Assembly: GCA_023442465.1 (NCBI GenBank)
Contig: JAEZZQ010000016.1
Coordinates: 62,001 to 126,000 of the forward strand
Direction of reading: 5' to 3'
DNA: 64,000 nucleotides
Source of the DNA: Bacillota bacterium
Lineage (GTDB): Bacteria > Bacillota > Clostridia > Lachnospirales > Lachnospiraceae
The notes under the pieces are model-generated. The model searched no databases and had not been told where the DNA came from. It worked only from the letters and a program-made list of their open reading frames with translations. Both the position numbers and the translations under genes were made by a program. This document shows positions 52,263 through 60,466 of this stretch, in pieces (positions within the stretch are counted from its first letter, which is position 1; every line of letters starts with the position of its first letter).

Positions 52263-53690
52263 TTATACAGGATAAGCTGCGTTCTTTGTGTCAGCTTGAG
52301 TCATATCGACCTTTTCCTGCTGAGCCTGACGGTATTTGAAGAAATCAACGGCAACCTGAGGGAAGAGCGCATAAGATAATACGTCTTCATCCTGCTGTTT
52401 CCATTCCTTCATTTCCGCTTCGAGTTTATCCAGCTCGTTCTCGATCAAATCGGCAGGACGGCAGGTAATTCTTTCTTCGCCCGGAATAACCTTATCAATT
52501 ACGGCCTGATTCATCGGTTTTACGGTCTGGCCGTATTCACCGCGAAGTACCGCTTTCGTCTCCTTCGTAGCCATCTTGTAACGTTCTCCCATAAGTACGT
52601 TAAATACAGCCTGCGTACCAACGATCTGTGAAGAAGGAGTAACGAGAGGCGGCTCTCCGAGGTCTTTACGAACCTCAGGAATCTCTCTGAGCACATCGTA
52701 GTACTTATCTTCCGCGTTCTGCTCTTTCAACTGGCTAACCATGTTGGATAACATACCGCCCGGTACCTGATATAATAAAGTCTTGATATCAACGCCCATA
52801 ACCTTCGGATTGAGAAGGCCGCTTGCCAGCCACTCATCTCTGTGAGGTCTGAAATAATCAGCAATCTCTGCAAGAATGTTCTGGTCATAGCCCGTATCGT
52901 AAGGAGTTCCCTTGAAGGTCTCAACCATAACCTCCGTTGCAGGCTGTGAAGTACCCATAGCCATCGGAGAGATTGCACAGTCAATGATGTCTGCTCCCGC
53001 TTCTACTGCTTTCATATATGTCATGCTGGCTACACCAGAGGTATAATGCGTATGCAGCTCTATCGGAAGAGAGGTAGCTCCCTTCATCGCAGAAATCATC
53101 TTCGTAGCTTCGTAAGGAAGCAAGAGACCTGCCATATCCTTGATACAAATGGAATCTGCTCCCATTTCCTCAACCTTTTTTGCCATATCTACCCAATAAT
53201 CCAGCGTATAGGCATCGCCCAACGTATAGGACAAAGCAACCTGTGCATGTCCTCTGCCTTCTCTTGCCTTTACCTTACTTGTAGCGCTAACTGCTTCCTG
53301 CAGGTTTCTAAGGTCGTTGAAGCAATCGAAGATTCTTATAATATCGATACCGTTTGCGATAGATTTCTCTACGAAATAATCAACTACGTCGTCCGCATAA
53401 GGGCGGTATCCCAAAATATTCTGTCCACGAAACAGCATCTGCAGCTTCGTATTTTTAAATCCGTCTTTTAATTTTCTCAGTCTTTCCCACGGATCTTCCT
53501 TCAGGAAACGAAGAGAAGCATCAAAAGTAGCGCCGCCCCAGCATTCCACTGCGTGATAGCCTACTTTATCCATTGTATCGATGATCGGAAGCATCATTTC
53601 GGTAGGCATTCTCGTCGCAATTAAGGACTGATGTGCATCACGAAGAACGGTTTCCACAATTCCAATCGGTTTTTTAACCTGTTCTGACAT
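52263..53690 (-). CDS. Pyruvate/oxaloacetate carboxyltransferase subunit (OadA/PycB/5S type)
   Basis: A 475-residue TIM-barrel carboxyltransferase that moves CO2 between biotin and pyruvate or oxaloacetate. Family segments are visible: VETVLRDAHQSLIATR (about 12-27), HAVECWGGATFDASLRF, FVDCFNDLRN-like RIFDCFNDLRN, the conserved SICIKDMAGLL with the carbamylated-type lysine, and metal-binding HTHYTSG (about 215). It ends at about residue 475 with no fused biotin domain, so the separate carrier at 53739 serves it. RBS GGAGG precedes the ATG. Last gene of the operon. Confidence 0.94.
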   Translation of the reverse strand: MSEQVKKPIGIVETVLRDAHQSLIATRMPTEMMLPIIDTMDKVGYHAVECWGGATFDASLRFLKEDPWERLRKLKDGFKNTKLQMLFRGQNILGYRPYADDVVDYFVEKSIANGIDIIRIFDCFNDLRNLQEAVSATSKVKAREGRGHAQVALSYTLGDAYTLDYWVDMAKKVEEMGADSICIKDMAGLLLPYEATKMISAMKGATSLPIELHTHYTSGVASMTYMKAVEAGADIIDCAISPMAMGTSQPATEVMVETFKGTPYDTGYDQNILAEIADYFRPHRDEWLASGLLNPKVMGVDIKTLLYQVPGGMLSNMVSQLKEQNAEDKYYDVLREIPEVRKDLGEPPLVTPSSQIVGTQAVFNVLMGERYKMATKETKAVLRGEYGQTVKPMNQAVIDKVIPGEERITCRPADLIENELDKLEAEMKEWKQQDEDVLSYALFPQVAVDFFKYRQAQQEKVDMTQADTKNAAYPV

Positions 53691-53738
53691 TTTCTATTCC
53701 TCCTATTATTTTAGCTGTCTTACTTTGGATTCCTGCAA

Positions 53739-54164
53739 TTAGTTCAAGGTTGCAAGCAAGGTTCCTGCTTCTACAGGTGAACCTACTACCGCGTCGATGC
53801 TGGCAACAACGCCATCCTGAGGTGCAACAACCGGAATTTCCATTTTCATAGCTTCAATAATAACTACTGCATCGCCAGCCTTAACTGCCTGTCCAACCTT
53901 CGCTTCAATGCCGCAAACCTTACCAGCCGCGCCGGCTTCGATTCTTACACTTCCAGCTGTGCCGGAGGGTGCTGCTGCAGGTGCCGGAGCCGCTGCGGGA
54001 GCCGGTGCTGCCGCTACAGGTGCCGGAGCCGGTGCTGCTGCCACAGGCGCAGGTGCTGCTACAGGTGCTGCCGCTCTGGGAGCTGCATACGCTCCTGCAG
54101 TCCTTCCTTCTTCTACTACTACATCATATACGTTTCCATTAACGGTAATGGTATAATTTTTCAT
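53739..54164 (-). CDS. Biotin carboxyl carrier protein
   Basis: A 141-residue protein with an N-terminal segment (about 1-20), an Ala/Pro-rich flexible linker (about 27-68) and a biotinyl domain (about 70-141). The biotinylated lysine is in EAMKMEIPV (about 109-117). The carrier swings between the two carboxyltransferases encoded on either side. AGGAGG precedes the ATG. The linker's GC-rich DNA reads as another open frame on the opposite strand, which is not a gene. Confidence 0.95.
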   Translation of the reverse strand: MKNYTITVNGNVYDVVVEEGRTAGAYAAPRAAAPVAAPAPVAAAPAPAPVAAAPAPAAAPAPAAAPSGTAGSVRIEAGAAGKVCGIEAKVGQAVKAGDAVVIIEAMKMEIPVVAPQDGVVASIDAVVGSPVEAGTLLATLN

Positions 54165-54218
54165 TTCAATCTTCCTCCTACTTATATAATAAGCTCACAA
54201 TAAAAATCAAATTTTTGT

Positions 54219-54950
54219 TTAATATACCCTTCTTTTCCTGATGGATCTAACGACGAAGCCATCCGTAGAAGAAGCTCCCGATGAAGCTGCAATCGCTGCC
54301 GCGATAGCCGCCACCAGTTCTCGGTCATCGAAGTATTCTTCTTTACTTACAATCTGAGCAATCGCGTTATCCGGCTGTCTGCCTGTTTCCGGCTGGTCCG
54401 TGAACGCAGCCTTGATCTTCGGAACGAATCCGGAACGGGATTTGGCAAAACCAACGATCAGAAACACTACGAATACTGCTCCAAGAACGACTAATACGAC
54501 AATCGTACCCGTCTTGGCCCATTCGCCCACGGGACTGATGGGAGTCGTGGTAATGCTAACGAGATTATACGTTTCGTCCATGACGATTTTTACCATCGCA
54601 TCGCTCTTCGTTCCCTCTACCTTAACATTCGCAACAGCGCCGTCAGCAGTAAGCTCTGCCGTATGCTCCAATATCTTTACATAACTACCCATATCCTCAA
54701 GCGCAACCGTCCAGCTGTCGAGAGCCGCAGCAATTACAGCGTTCGACGCATACTGGGACTGCATATTCTGAGCACAGACTGTAGCAATGGACTCCACAAG
54801 CTGGTCTCCGTATGCCGCAACCTGGTCTTCTGACACCTCAGGAACCGCTGCTGTAGTCTCAGCCGTCTCAGCCGTCTCAGCCGCCTCAGCCGATAAACCC
54901 ACGCCGAAGATGCAGGTAATCATACCTAATACTAATAACCATTTTTTCAT
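54219..54950 (-). CDS. OadG/gamma-like membrane subunit
   Basis: A 243-residue protein with a signal-type N-terminus (MKKWLLVLGMITCIFGVG), an extracytoplasmic domain with a short AET repeat, one membrane helix (about 162-185; GTIVVLVVLGAVFVVFLIVG) and a cytoplasmic tail containing KAAFTDQ and an Ala-rich region. This is the layout of OadG/MmdD-type gamma or delta subunits, which anchor decarboxylase complexes to the membrane, but the N-terminal exported part is larger than in classic OadG (about 80 residues). The start at 54950 follows AAAGGA; an ATG four codons upstream is too close to it. Tandem GCTGAGACGG units code for the repeated AET. Confidence 0.82.
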   Translation of the reverse strand: MKKWLLVLGMITCIFGVGLSAEAAETAETAETTAAVPEVSEDQVAAYGDQLVESIATVCAQNMQSQYASNAVIAAALDSWTVALEDMGSYVKILEHTAELTADGAVANVKVEGTKSDAMVKIVMDETYNLVSITTTPISPVGEWAKTGTIVVLVVLGAVFVVFLIVGFAKSRSGFVPKIKAAFTDQPETGRQPDNAIAQIVSKEEYFDDRELVAAIAAAIAASSGASSTDGFVVRSIRKRRVY

Positions 54951-54967
54951 ATTAAGTATCATCCTTT

Positions 54968-56398
54968 CTAAACTGTACCATGTTTTTTAGCCGGACGATC
55001 TTCATGTTTTGTATATAACATTTCGAAAGCGCCGATTATATATTTTCTCGTCTCGGAAGGTTCGACGATCTGATCCACATATCCTCTGGCCGCCGCGCCT
55101 GCTGCGCTGGTCTGAAGCTTCGCATATTCCTGTGCGCAAGCATCAATTGCCTCGGAGCCTTGTCCATCACAGATAATCTTAGCAGCCAGCTTCGCATCCA
55201 TCGTTCCGATTTCAGCATCCGGCCAAGCCATCGTGATGTCTGCGCCAAGAGCTTTAGAATTCATTGCAACATATGCGCTTCCAAAAGCCTTCTTCGTTAT
55301 AACATTCACTTTAGGTACGGTTGCATTTGCAAACGCGTATGTAAGACGCGCTGCTGCTTTTGCAATCTTCTTCTCTTCGCATTTGCTGGAAGCAAAACCC
55401 TTTACATTCGTAAGAGTCAGCACCGGAATATCAAAGGCATCGCAGAAATTAACAAAGTCTGCCGCTTTATCACAACCCTTTGCAGACAATACCGCATCGA
55501 AGCTCTCTACCGCCTTTCCTTCCGCATCAAAAACCTCTGTACGGTTGGCAACAGCGCCTACGGTCGCTCCGTTCAATTTAATAAAACCGGTAACCATATC
55601 CTTTGCATAATTTCTCTTCGTCTCGAAGAAAATACCATTATCTGAAATCTGGGAAAGAGCGATAGAAGTATCACCAGCACAGTTTACAAGTTCTTCACAT
55701 GTTCTGTTCAAATCGTCCATGCACTCATCGAAAGACATGTTGTCTTCATTATTCGCTGGAAGGATAGAAACAAGTTCTCTGATCTGTGCAAGAACGCTCG
55801 CTTCGTCCGAAACCACGTCCACGATGCCGGCCTCTTTGCTCTGGAATGCTGCGGAAGAAGTGTCACATTTAGAAATTTCATTGTCGTCGATTGCATTAGG
55901 AGCATTCACGAATAATTTTCCGCTCTTCTCCTCCATAAAAGTGAAATCAGTCAGCGTGGGAATCAGTGCGAGTCCGCCGCCGCAAGTTCCAAAAATAGCT
56001 GTAATCTGAGGAATTACTCCCGATGCGTTCACCTGCTTCATGTAAATCTCGCCGAAACCGTTTAAAGCATCCGTAGCCTCCTGCAATCTAAGTCCTGCAG
56101 AATTGATCAAACCGATAACGGGCGCACCCGTCTTCATTGCCAGATCATAGAGGTTCGCAATTTTCTTCGCATGCATCTCGCCAACTGTTCCGTTCAACAC
56201 GGAAACATCCTGACTGTAGACATACACAAGATTGCTGTCAATTACTCCGTAACCGGTAATCACACCGTCAGAAGGAGTTTCTGTCTGTTTCAGATTGAAA
56301 TCTGTCGCTCTTGCCGTTACAAGTGCTCCTATTTCAACGAAACTGTTTTCATCGAGTAAAGCTTTGATTCTTTGACTCGCTTGTGAAGTAGTACTCAT
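54968..56398 (-). CDS. Acyl-CoA carboxyltransferase (MmdA/12S type)
   Basis: A 476-residue PF01039 carboxyltransferase that moves the carboxyl group between biotin and an acyl-CoA such as propionyl-CoA/methylmalonyl-CoA. Two crotonase-like halves are present; visible are the CoA/oxyanion segments FGTCGGGLALIPTLTDFTFM (about 136-155) and KKAFGSAYVAMNSKALGADI (about 370-389). The usual GG oxyanion pair is retained. First gene of the four-gene operon (this, OadG-like, carrier, 5S-type). The true acyl-CoA is not decidable from the sequence. Confidence 0.9.
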   Translation of the reverse strand: MSTTSQASQRIKALLDENSFVEIGALVTARATDFNLKQTETPSDGVITGYGVIDSNLVYVYSQDVSVLNGTVGEMHAKKIANLYDLAMKTGAPVIGLINSAGLRLQEATDALNGFGEIYMKQVNASGVIPQITAIFGTCGGGLALIPTLTDFTFMEEKSGKLFVNAPNAIDDNEISKCDTSSAAFQSKEAGIVDVVSDEASVLAQIRELVSILPANNEDNMSFDECMDDLNRTCEELVNCAGDTSIALSQISDNGIFFETKRNYAKDMVTGFIKLNGATVGAVANRTEVFDAEGKAVESFDAVLSAKGCDKAADFVNFCDAFDIPVLTLTNVKGFASSKCEEKKIAKAAARLTYAFANATVPKVNVITKKAFGSAYVAMNSKALGADITMAWPDAEIGTMDAKLAAKIICDGQGSEAIDACAQEYAKLQTSAAGAAARGYVDQIVEPSETRKYIIGAFEMLYTKHEDRPAKKHGTV

Positions 56399-56532
56399 CT
56401 TTTCAGTCCTCCATTTTATATTAAATAAAAAAAAACAATTTAGCAGGGAATTCCTTCCCTATAATCATACTGTAGTAGTATAACACAAAAAGGAAATTTA
56501 TCCTAGAATAATTTTGAAAATTTACAGTAATT

Positions 56533-57795
56533 TTATATTGCATATAAAGTCAATACATATCGCAGTATCCACGGAAAATCCATAGAGAGAACCTCTGATT
56601 TTACTACGATCGGGTATTCCTTTATCAACTCCTCCCTGAGGTAATAACTTACTTCTCCCACCCTTATTCCTTCTGCCACAGGCGCTTTCAGTTCCTCCGG
56701 CAATGTCAGCTTCACTTCCACCTCTTCATCCGCCCGCAGAAGAAGGTTCAGCTCCTTCGCATCGTCCCCCTTTATTTCCAGCTCCGTATATGCCTTTCCA
56801 TAGGGCTTGCCGTTTTCCGGGACTCCTCCTTCCACCCAAAGGGGGGCGAATGTCACCGGTTCGTATACGTTACGGTATTCATAGTTTTCTAATCCATAGG
56901 CCATTAACTTTTTCGTATCACTCCATTTATAGCTCTTGTTATTCGGCCAGCCGCAAGCCAAAAGCGCTACAATAAAGGTCTTGTTGTCCTTTTTCAGCGC
57001 TCCTACGTAGCAGTAGCCCGCATTGTTGGTAAATCCGGTCTTTCCTGAAAGGGCACCATCCATCATGGACAGAAAGGCGTTATGATTTATGCAGGAATAG
57101 CTTCTCTTTCCTTCCGCATCAGAAAAGGAATAGCTCTGCGTCCTCGTTATCCGCAGAAATTCCTCACTCATTTTAGACTCTCCGATGCAGTACTTCATAA
57201 TGCGCGCCAAATCACTGGCCGTGGTAGAATGCACCTTCACCTCCCCTGCCTCATCCATCGACGTGGCGTCTAATCCGTTGGGCGTAATAAAAAAGGTATT
57301 CTCACAACCTATGTCCCTCGCCTTTTTATTCATAATCCGGGCAAAGCCCTCCACACTTCCTCCGATATGCTCTGCTATGGCTACTGCCGAATCGTTATGC
57401 GATTCCAGCATCAGGGAATACAATAAATCTTCCAGCCTGAAATGCTGCTCGGCACGCATCCCTAAATGGACCTTGGGCTGAGCCGCCGCATATCCGGATA
57501 CCGTAACGATATCTTCAGGATTGCCGTTTTCGAGTGCAATGATACATGTCATGATTTTTGTTGTGCTTGCCATTGGCATAGCCTCATCTTCATTCTTGCC
57601 AAATAAAACACGCCCGGAATCTGCATCCATCAGGACTGCCGAACGGGCGTATAGCTTTATGTTTGTACTATTTTCTTCTTCGTTTCCTTCCTTTGCGAGG
57701 GCATGGCTTCCACACATTAATACCGCTGCGGTCAGATAAAGCGCCGCTATCACAAGATAAACAAACCGTTTATATTTCCTCTCCACTTTCTTCAT
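56533..57795 (-). CDS. dacF: D-alanyl-D-alanine carboxypeptidase, DacF type
   Basis: Low-molecular-weight penicillin-binding protein of 420 residues, trimming D-Ala from pentapeptide. An N-terminal signal or anchor (about 12-33) leads to the S11 peptidase domain: SxxK as ASTTKIM (about 75-81), the SxN as SHNDSA (about 133-138) and KTG as GKTGFTNNAGY (about 252-262). A C-terminal beta domain follows. Downstream of scpA-scpB on the same strand, the arrangement scpA-scpB-dacF is common in Firmicutes, so it is probably an operon. Confidence 0.92.
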   Translation of the reverse strand: MKKVERKYKRFVYLVIAALYLTAAVLMCGSHALAKEGNEEENSTNIKLYARSAVLMDADSGRVLFGKNEDEAMPMASTTKIMTCIIALENGNPEDIVTVSGYAAAQPKVHLGMRAEQHFRLEDLLYSLMLESHNDSAVAIAEHIGGSVEGFARIMNKKARDIGCENTFFITPNGLDATSMDEAGEVKVHSTTASDLARIMKYCIGESKMSEEFLRITRTQSYSFSDAEGKRSYSCINHNAFLSMMDGALSGKTGFTNNAGYCYVGALKKDNKTFIVALLACGWPNNKSYKWSDTKKLMAYGLENYEYRNVYEPVTFAPLWVEGGVPENGKPYGKAYTELEIKGDDAKELNLLLRADEEVEVKLTLPEELKAPVAEGIRVGEVSYYLREELIKEYPIVVKSEVLSMDFPWILRYVLTLYAI

Positions 57796-57859
57796 ATGAT
57801 TTCCCGATAAACCTTCATCGTCTAAATATATGCCGCCGGATGGGAAAATAGAAACATAC

Positions 57860-58429
57860 TTAAATATCCAGTTGGAGCTGTACCTCCGCTTCCGCCTGCT
57901 GCTTGAACTCTTCCATCTGTACTGAATTCAGCTCCGGAAGCTCTCCCAGGGATTTCACTCCAAAGCTTCTTAGAAATTCCTCCGTGGTACCGAATAAAAG
58001 CGGCCTTCCCGGCGCGTCCAGCCTTCCAACCTCCGTCACCAGATTGAATTCCACGAGACGGTTCACCGCATGGTCACAGCTCACGCCTCTGATTTTCTCG
58101 ATTTCCAGTCTGGTCACCGGCTGCTTATAGGCAATAATAGATAAAGTCTCAAGGAGGGTGTCCGTAAGTATGAACTTCCTTGGCGTCTTAGCTATCTTTA
58201 TAAGATATTCATACATATCAGGCTTTGTACAAAGCTGAATGGAGTCCTCCAGCTCTATAAGCGTAATTCCCCTGTTATCCTTCTCATATCCTTCCTTCAT
58301 TCCTGCCAGAATCTCTTTCGTCGTCTTAACATCCTCTTCTATGGTCTCAGCGAGCCTCGCTATCTCCACTGAATCTCCCATCGTAAAAAGAATGGCTTCT
58401 ATAATCGCTTCCGCACTCTGTCTCTCCAA
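57860..58429 (-). CDS. scpB: Segregation and condensation protein B
   Basis: Kleisin-associated protein of the SMC-ScpAB condensin; 189 residues, two winged-helix domains (about 1-85 and 90-165), with the acidic C-terminal tail. Segments characteristic of ScpB: EAIIEAILFTMGDSVEIARL near the start and LETLSIIAYKQPVTRLEIEKIRGVSCD (about 93-119, cut). It lies 89 bases downstream of scpA. It acts with ScpA and SMC in chromosome segregation. Confidence 0.95.
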   Translation of the reverse strand: MERQSAEAIIEAILFTMGDSVEIARLAETIEEDVKTTKEILAGMKEGYEKDNRGITLIELEDSIQLCTKPDMYEYLIKIAKTPRKFILTDTLLETLSIIAYKQPVTRLEIEKIRGVSCDHAVNRLVEFNLVTEVGRLDAPGRPLLFGTTEEFLRSFGVKSLGELPELNSVQMEEFKQQAEAEVQLQLDI

Positions 58430-58490
58430 TGTTCATCCCTATCTTTCACAATTTCCCTTGTATCGTATAACACTATATCTATTTTTATGT

Positions 58491-58525
58491 ATCACATGGT
58501 AACAGTTCAACCGAGGCATCACATG
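58491..58525. repeat. MITE remnant between scpA and scpB, with 8-bp duplication
   Basis: ATCACATG at 58491-58498 and again at 58518-58525 bracket GTAACAGTTCAACCGAGGC (58499-58517). The bracketed sequence starts like the terminal repeat of the element upstream of rnf. The right copy overlaps the scpA stop codon. This looks like an internally deleted or excised element. Confidence 0.5.
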
Positions 58526-59277
58526 GCTTCTGCCAACAACTTGGACGTAATAATAATGTCATCACATATATCCTGCTGCTCGATGTCAATCTGTCCTATC
58601 TTCATCATTTCCAGTATGACCAGAAAGGTCACGATGATTTCCATCTTGCTCTTTTGCTTCTCCAAAAGCTGCCTGAAACCGAAGCGCTTATGGCTTTTCA
58701 CGTATTCTATCACATATGCGGTCTTTATATCCATATCGATTTCATCTTTTTCAATTTTCCCAAAAGTACTTCTGACCGGATCGATCTTATCCTCCTGCCT
58801 CTTGATCATAAACTGAAAAATCTCGTGCAGCTTATTCAAATTGACATCCGCAAGCAGAGACTCATAATCCACCGGCTGTCTGTAGTCTGCCACTTCCTTG
58901 GGCAGATGCTGCTGTCTGTAAAGCGCACGCTGGGCGTCCATCTGTCTGTCCTTCAATTCGAAGGACATATATCTGTACATCTTGTATTCCAACAGCTTCT
59001 GGACCAGCTCCTCACGGGGGTCCTCCTCCTCGCCTTCCTCGTTGATTTCCTTTGGCAGGAGCATCCTGCACTTAATGTCAATCAAAGTTGCCGCCATAAC
59101 GAGGAATTCGCTCATCACGTTCATATCTTCGGTTTCCATATTCTTGATATAATCCAAATACTGCGCTGTTATCTCCACAATCGGTATATCGTATATGTCC
59201 ACCTTATTCTTATCAATTAAATGCAAAAGCAGATCCAGAGGACCTTCAAATACTTGCAGCTTAACCGGAATTGCCAT
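58519..59277 (-). CDS. scpA: Segregation and condensation protein A (kleisin)
   Basis: Kleisin bridging the SMC heads; 252 residues. The N-terminal segment PVKLQVFEGPLDLLLHLIDK (about 3-22) and a C-terminal winged helix (about 180-252) contact SMC. The start at 59277 (MAIPV) has a GGGGTGGA tract. It is followed by scpB. The stop TGA falls within the right copy of the 8-bp duplication at 58518-58525. Confidence 0.95.
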   Translation of the reverse strand: MAIPVKLQVFEGPLDLLLHLIDKNKVDIYDIPIVEITAQYLDYIKNMETEDMNVMSEFLVMAATLIDIKCRMLLPKEINEEGEEEDPREELVQKLLEYKMYRYMSFELKDRQMDAQRALYRQQHLPKEVADYRQPVDYESLLADVNLNKLHEIFQFMIKRQEDKIDPVRSTFGKIEKDEIDMDIKTAYVIEYVKSHKRFGFRQLLEKQKSKMEIIVTFLVILEMMKIGQIDIEQQDICDDIIITSKLLAEAM

Positions 59278-59303
59278 ATTCCACCCCAACTTTATAAATC
59301 TTG

Positions 59304-59436
59304 GTTACTGTTCACTCCGTTCACAGTAACGCATGATTTCTGCATGCAACTTCGCTGCGCGAAGCAGAAATCATCTCTTGAATCACGTTCTTACGCAGAT
59401 TAACAGCAAGTGTTAATCTACTGTGTGAACAGTAAC
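59304..59436 (+). repeat. Repeat family A, copy A5 (133 bp)
   Basis: Nearly identical in length and layout to A1. Exact flanking repeats AAATCTTG at 59296-59303 and 59437-59444 mark a target duplication. It fills most of the space between the phosphoesterase and scpA, and could change scpA transcription. Confidence 0.9.
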
Positions 59437-59520
59437 AAATCTTGTCCATTCAAAAACCGTATTTATTATTTTACATAGAAATTCCAATAATTTCAAGTAC
59501 AATCATTTGATACCGCATGC

Positions 59521-60390
59521 CTATTTTCCATTCAATTCAATAACGATAAGCTCTCCAGGATTGAATATCCTAACGGGAATCGTGTGCATTCCAAGTCCCC
59601 TGCTCACCACCATCACAGAATCGTCCTTCTCAAACATACCGCCGTCATATTTAGGGAAAAAGCGGACCATCGGAGAAATTACCCCTCCGAGCCACGGAAG
59701 CCTCATCACTCCGCCATGCACATGTCCCGCCACCGTAAGGTCCGCTCCCCATTTTACATATTCTTTAAAATAATCCGGATTATGGGCGATCAGAAGCCTG
59801 AAAGCCCCCTCTGTATTTTTTCCAAGAAGACGATCGATATAGCCTTCCTCCATAGGTGTTTGCCGGAACCTCTTGTAATACTTTTTTTCTATCTCCAGAC
59901 CACAGATTTCGATATTGGTGTCAGGAAGATAGACTTTGCCGTTTTCCAAAAGACGGATGCCGCACCCGATCAGCTTCTCCTTGTATTCCTCATACAAATC
60001 CCCGTAAGCCTCTTTATACGTCTTAATCCGATATTCATGATTCCCGTTTGCATAAAAAACGGGGTATTTCGATGCCAGACAGCCCAAAAACTCCACTATC
60101 TCCTCGTACTTTGTCTTCTTCTCAGCAGCTGTCACCATATCTCCGGCAACCAGAATAAAATCCGGGGAAGCTTCCTCCACTGCTTTTATCAAGTCTTCAT
60201 TCTTACATCCGAAACATTTATTATGCAGATCCGATAACAGAACAATCCTGCTTTTTTTTAAAACCTTCTCTGAGCATATCACATATTCTTTCTTCACAAA
60301 ACGAGTGCTGTCATAAATAATCGATATGACAAACGCCACGAAAAGCGCTATCTCGAGCACATGTATAATCGTTGACCCCATCTCTGGCAT
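59521..60390 (-). CDS. Membrane-anchored metallophosphoesterase (YkuE-like)
   Basis: A calcineurin-like phosphoesterase of 289 residues with an N-terminal membrane segment (about 8-24). Metal-binding motifs are visible: LSDLHNKCFG (Asp and His, about 53-62), VAGDMVT (about 81-87), GNHEYR (about 116-121), AHNPDY (about 206-211) and AGHVHGG (about 226-232). Members act on UDP-diacylglucosamine-like or other phosphate substrates at the membrane; the substrate here is unknown. It is upstream of scpAB and separated from it by repeat copy A5. Confidence 0.92.
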   Translation of the reverse strand: MPEMGSTIIHVLEIALFVAFVISIIYDSTRFVKKEYVICSEKVLKKSRIVLLSDLHNKCFGCKNEDLIKAVEEASPDFILVAGDMVTAAEKKTKYEEIVEFLGCLASKYPVFYANGNHEYRIKTYKEAYGDLYEEYKEKLIGCGIRLLENGKVYLPDTNIEICGLEIEKKYYKRFRQTPMEEGYIDRLLGKNTEGAFRLLIAHNPDYFKEYVKWGADLTVAGHVHGGVMRLPWLGGVISPMVRFFPKYDGGMFEKDDSVMVVSRGLGMHTIPVRIFNPGELIVIELNGK

Positions 60391-60466
60391 CTCATTCCTC
60401 CATCTACCAAGCCTTTTACCGATACTTTCATACCAGTTATTCCTTAGTGTACCACATTCTCTTAAT

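Noticed and set aside
53908..54156. Ala/Gly/Thr-rich frame on the plus strand
   Set aside because: It is the opposite strand of the Ala/Pro linker of the biotin carrier protein, a GC-rich repeat without a start signal.
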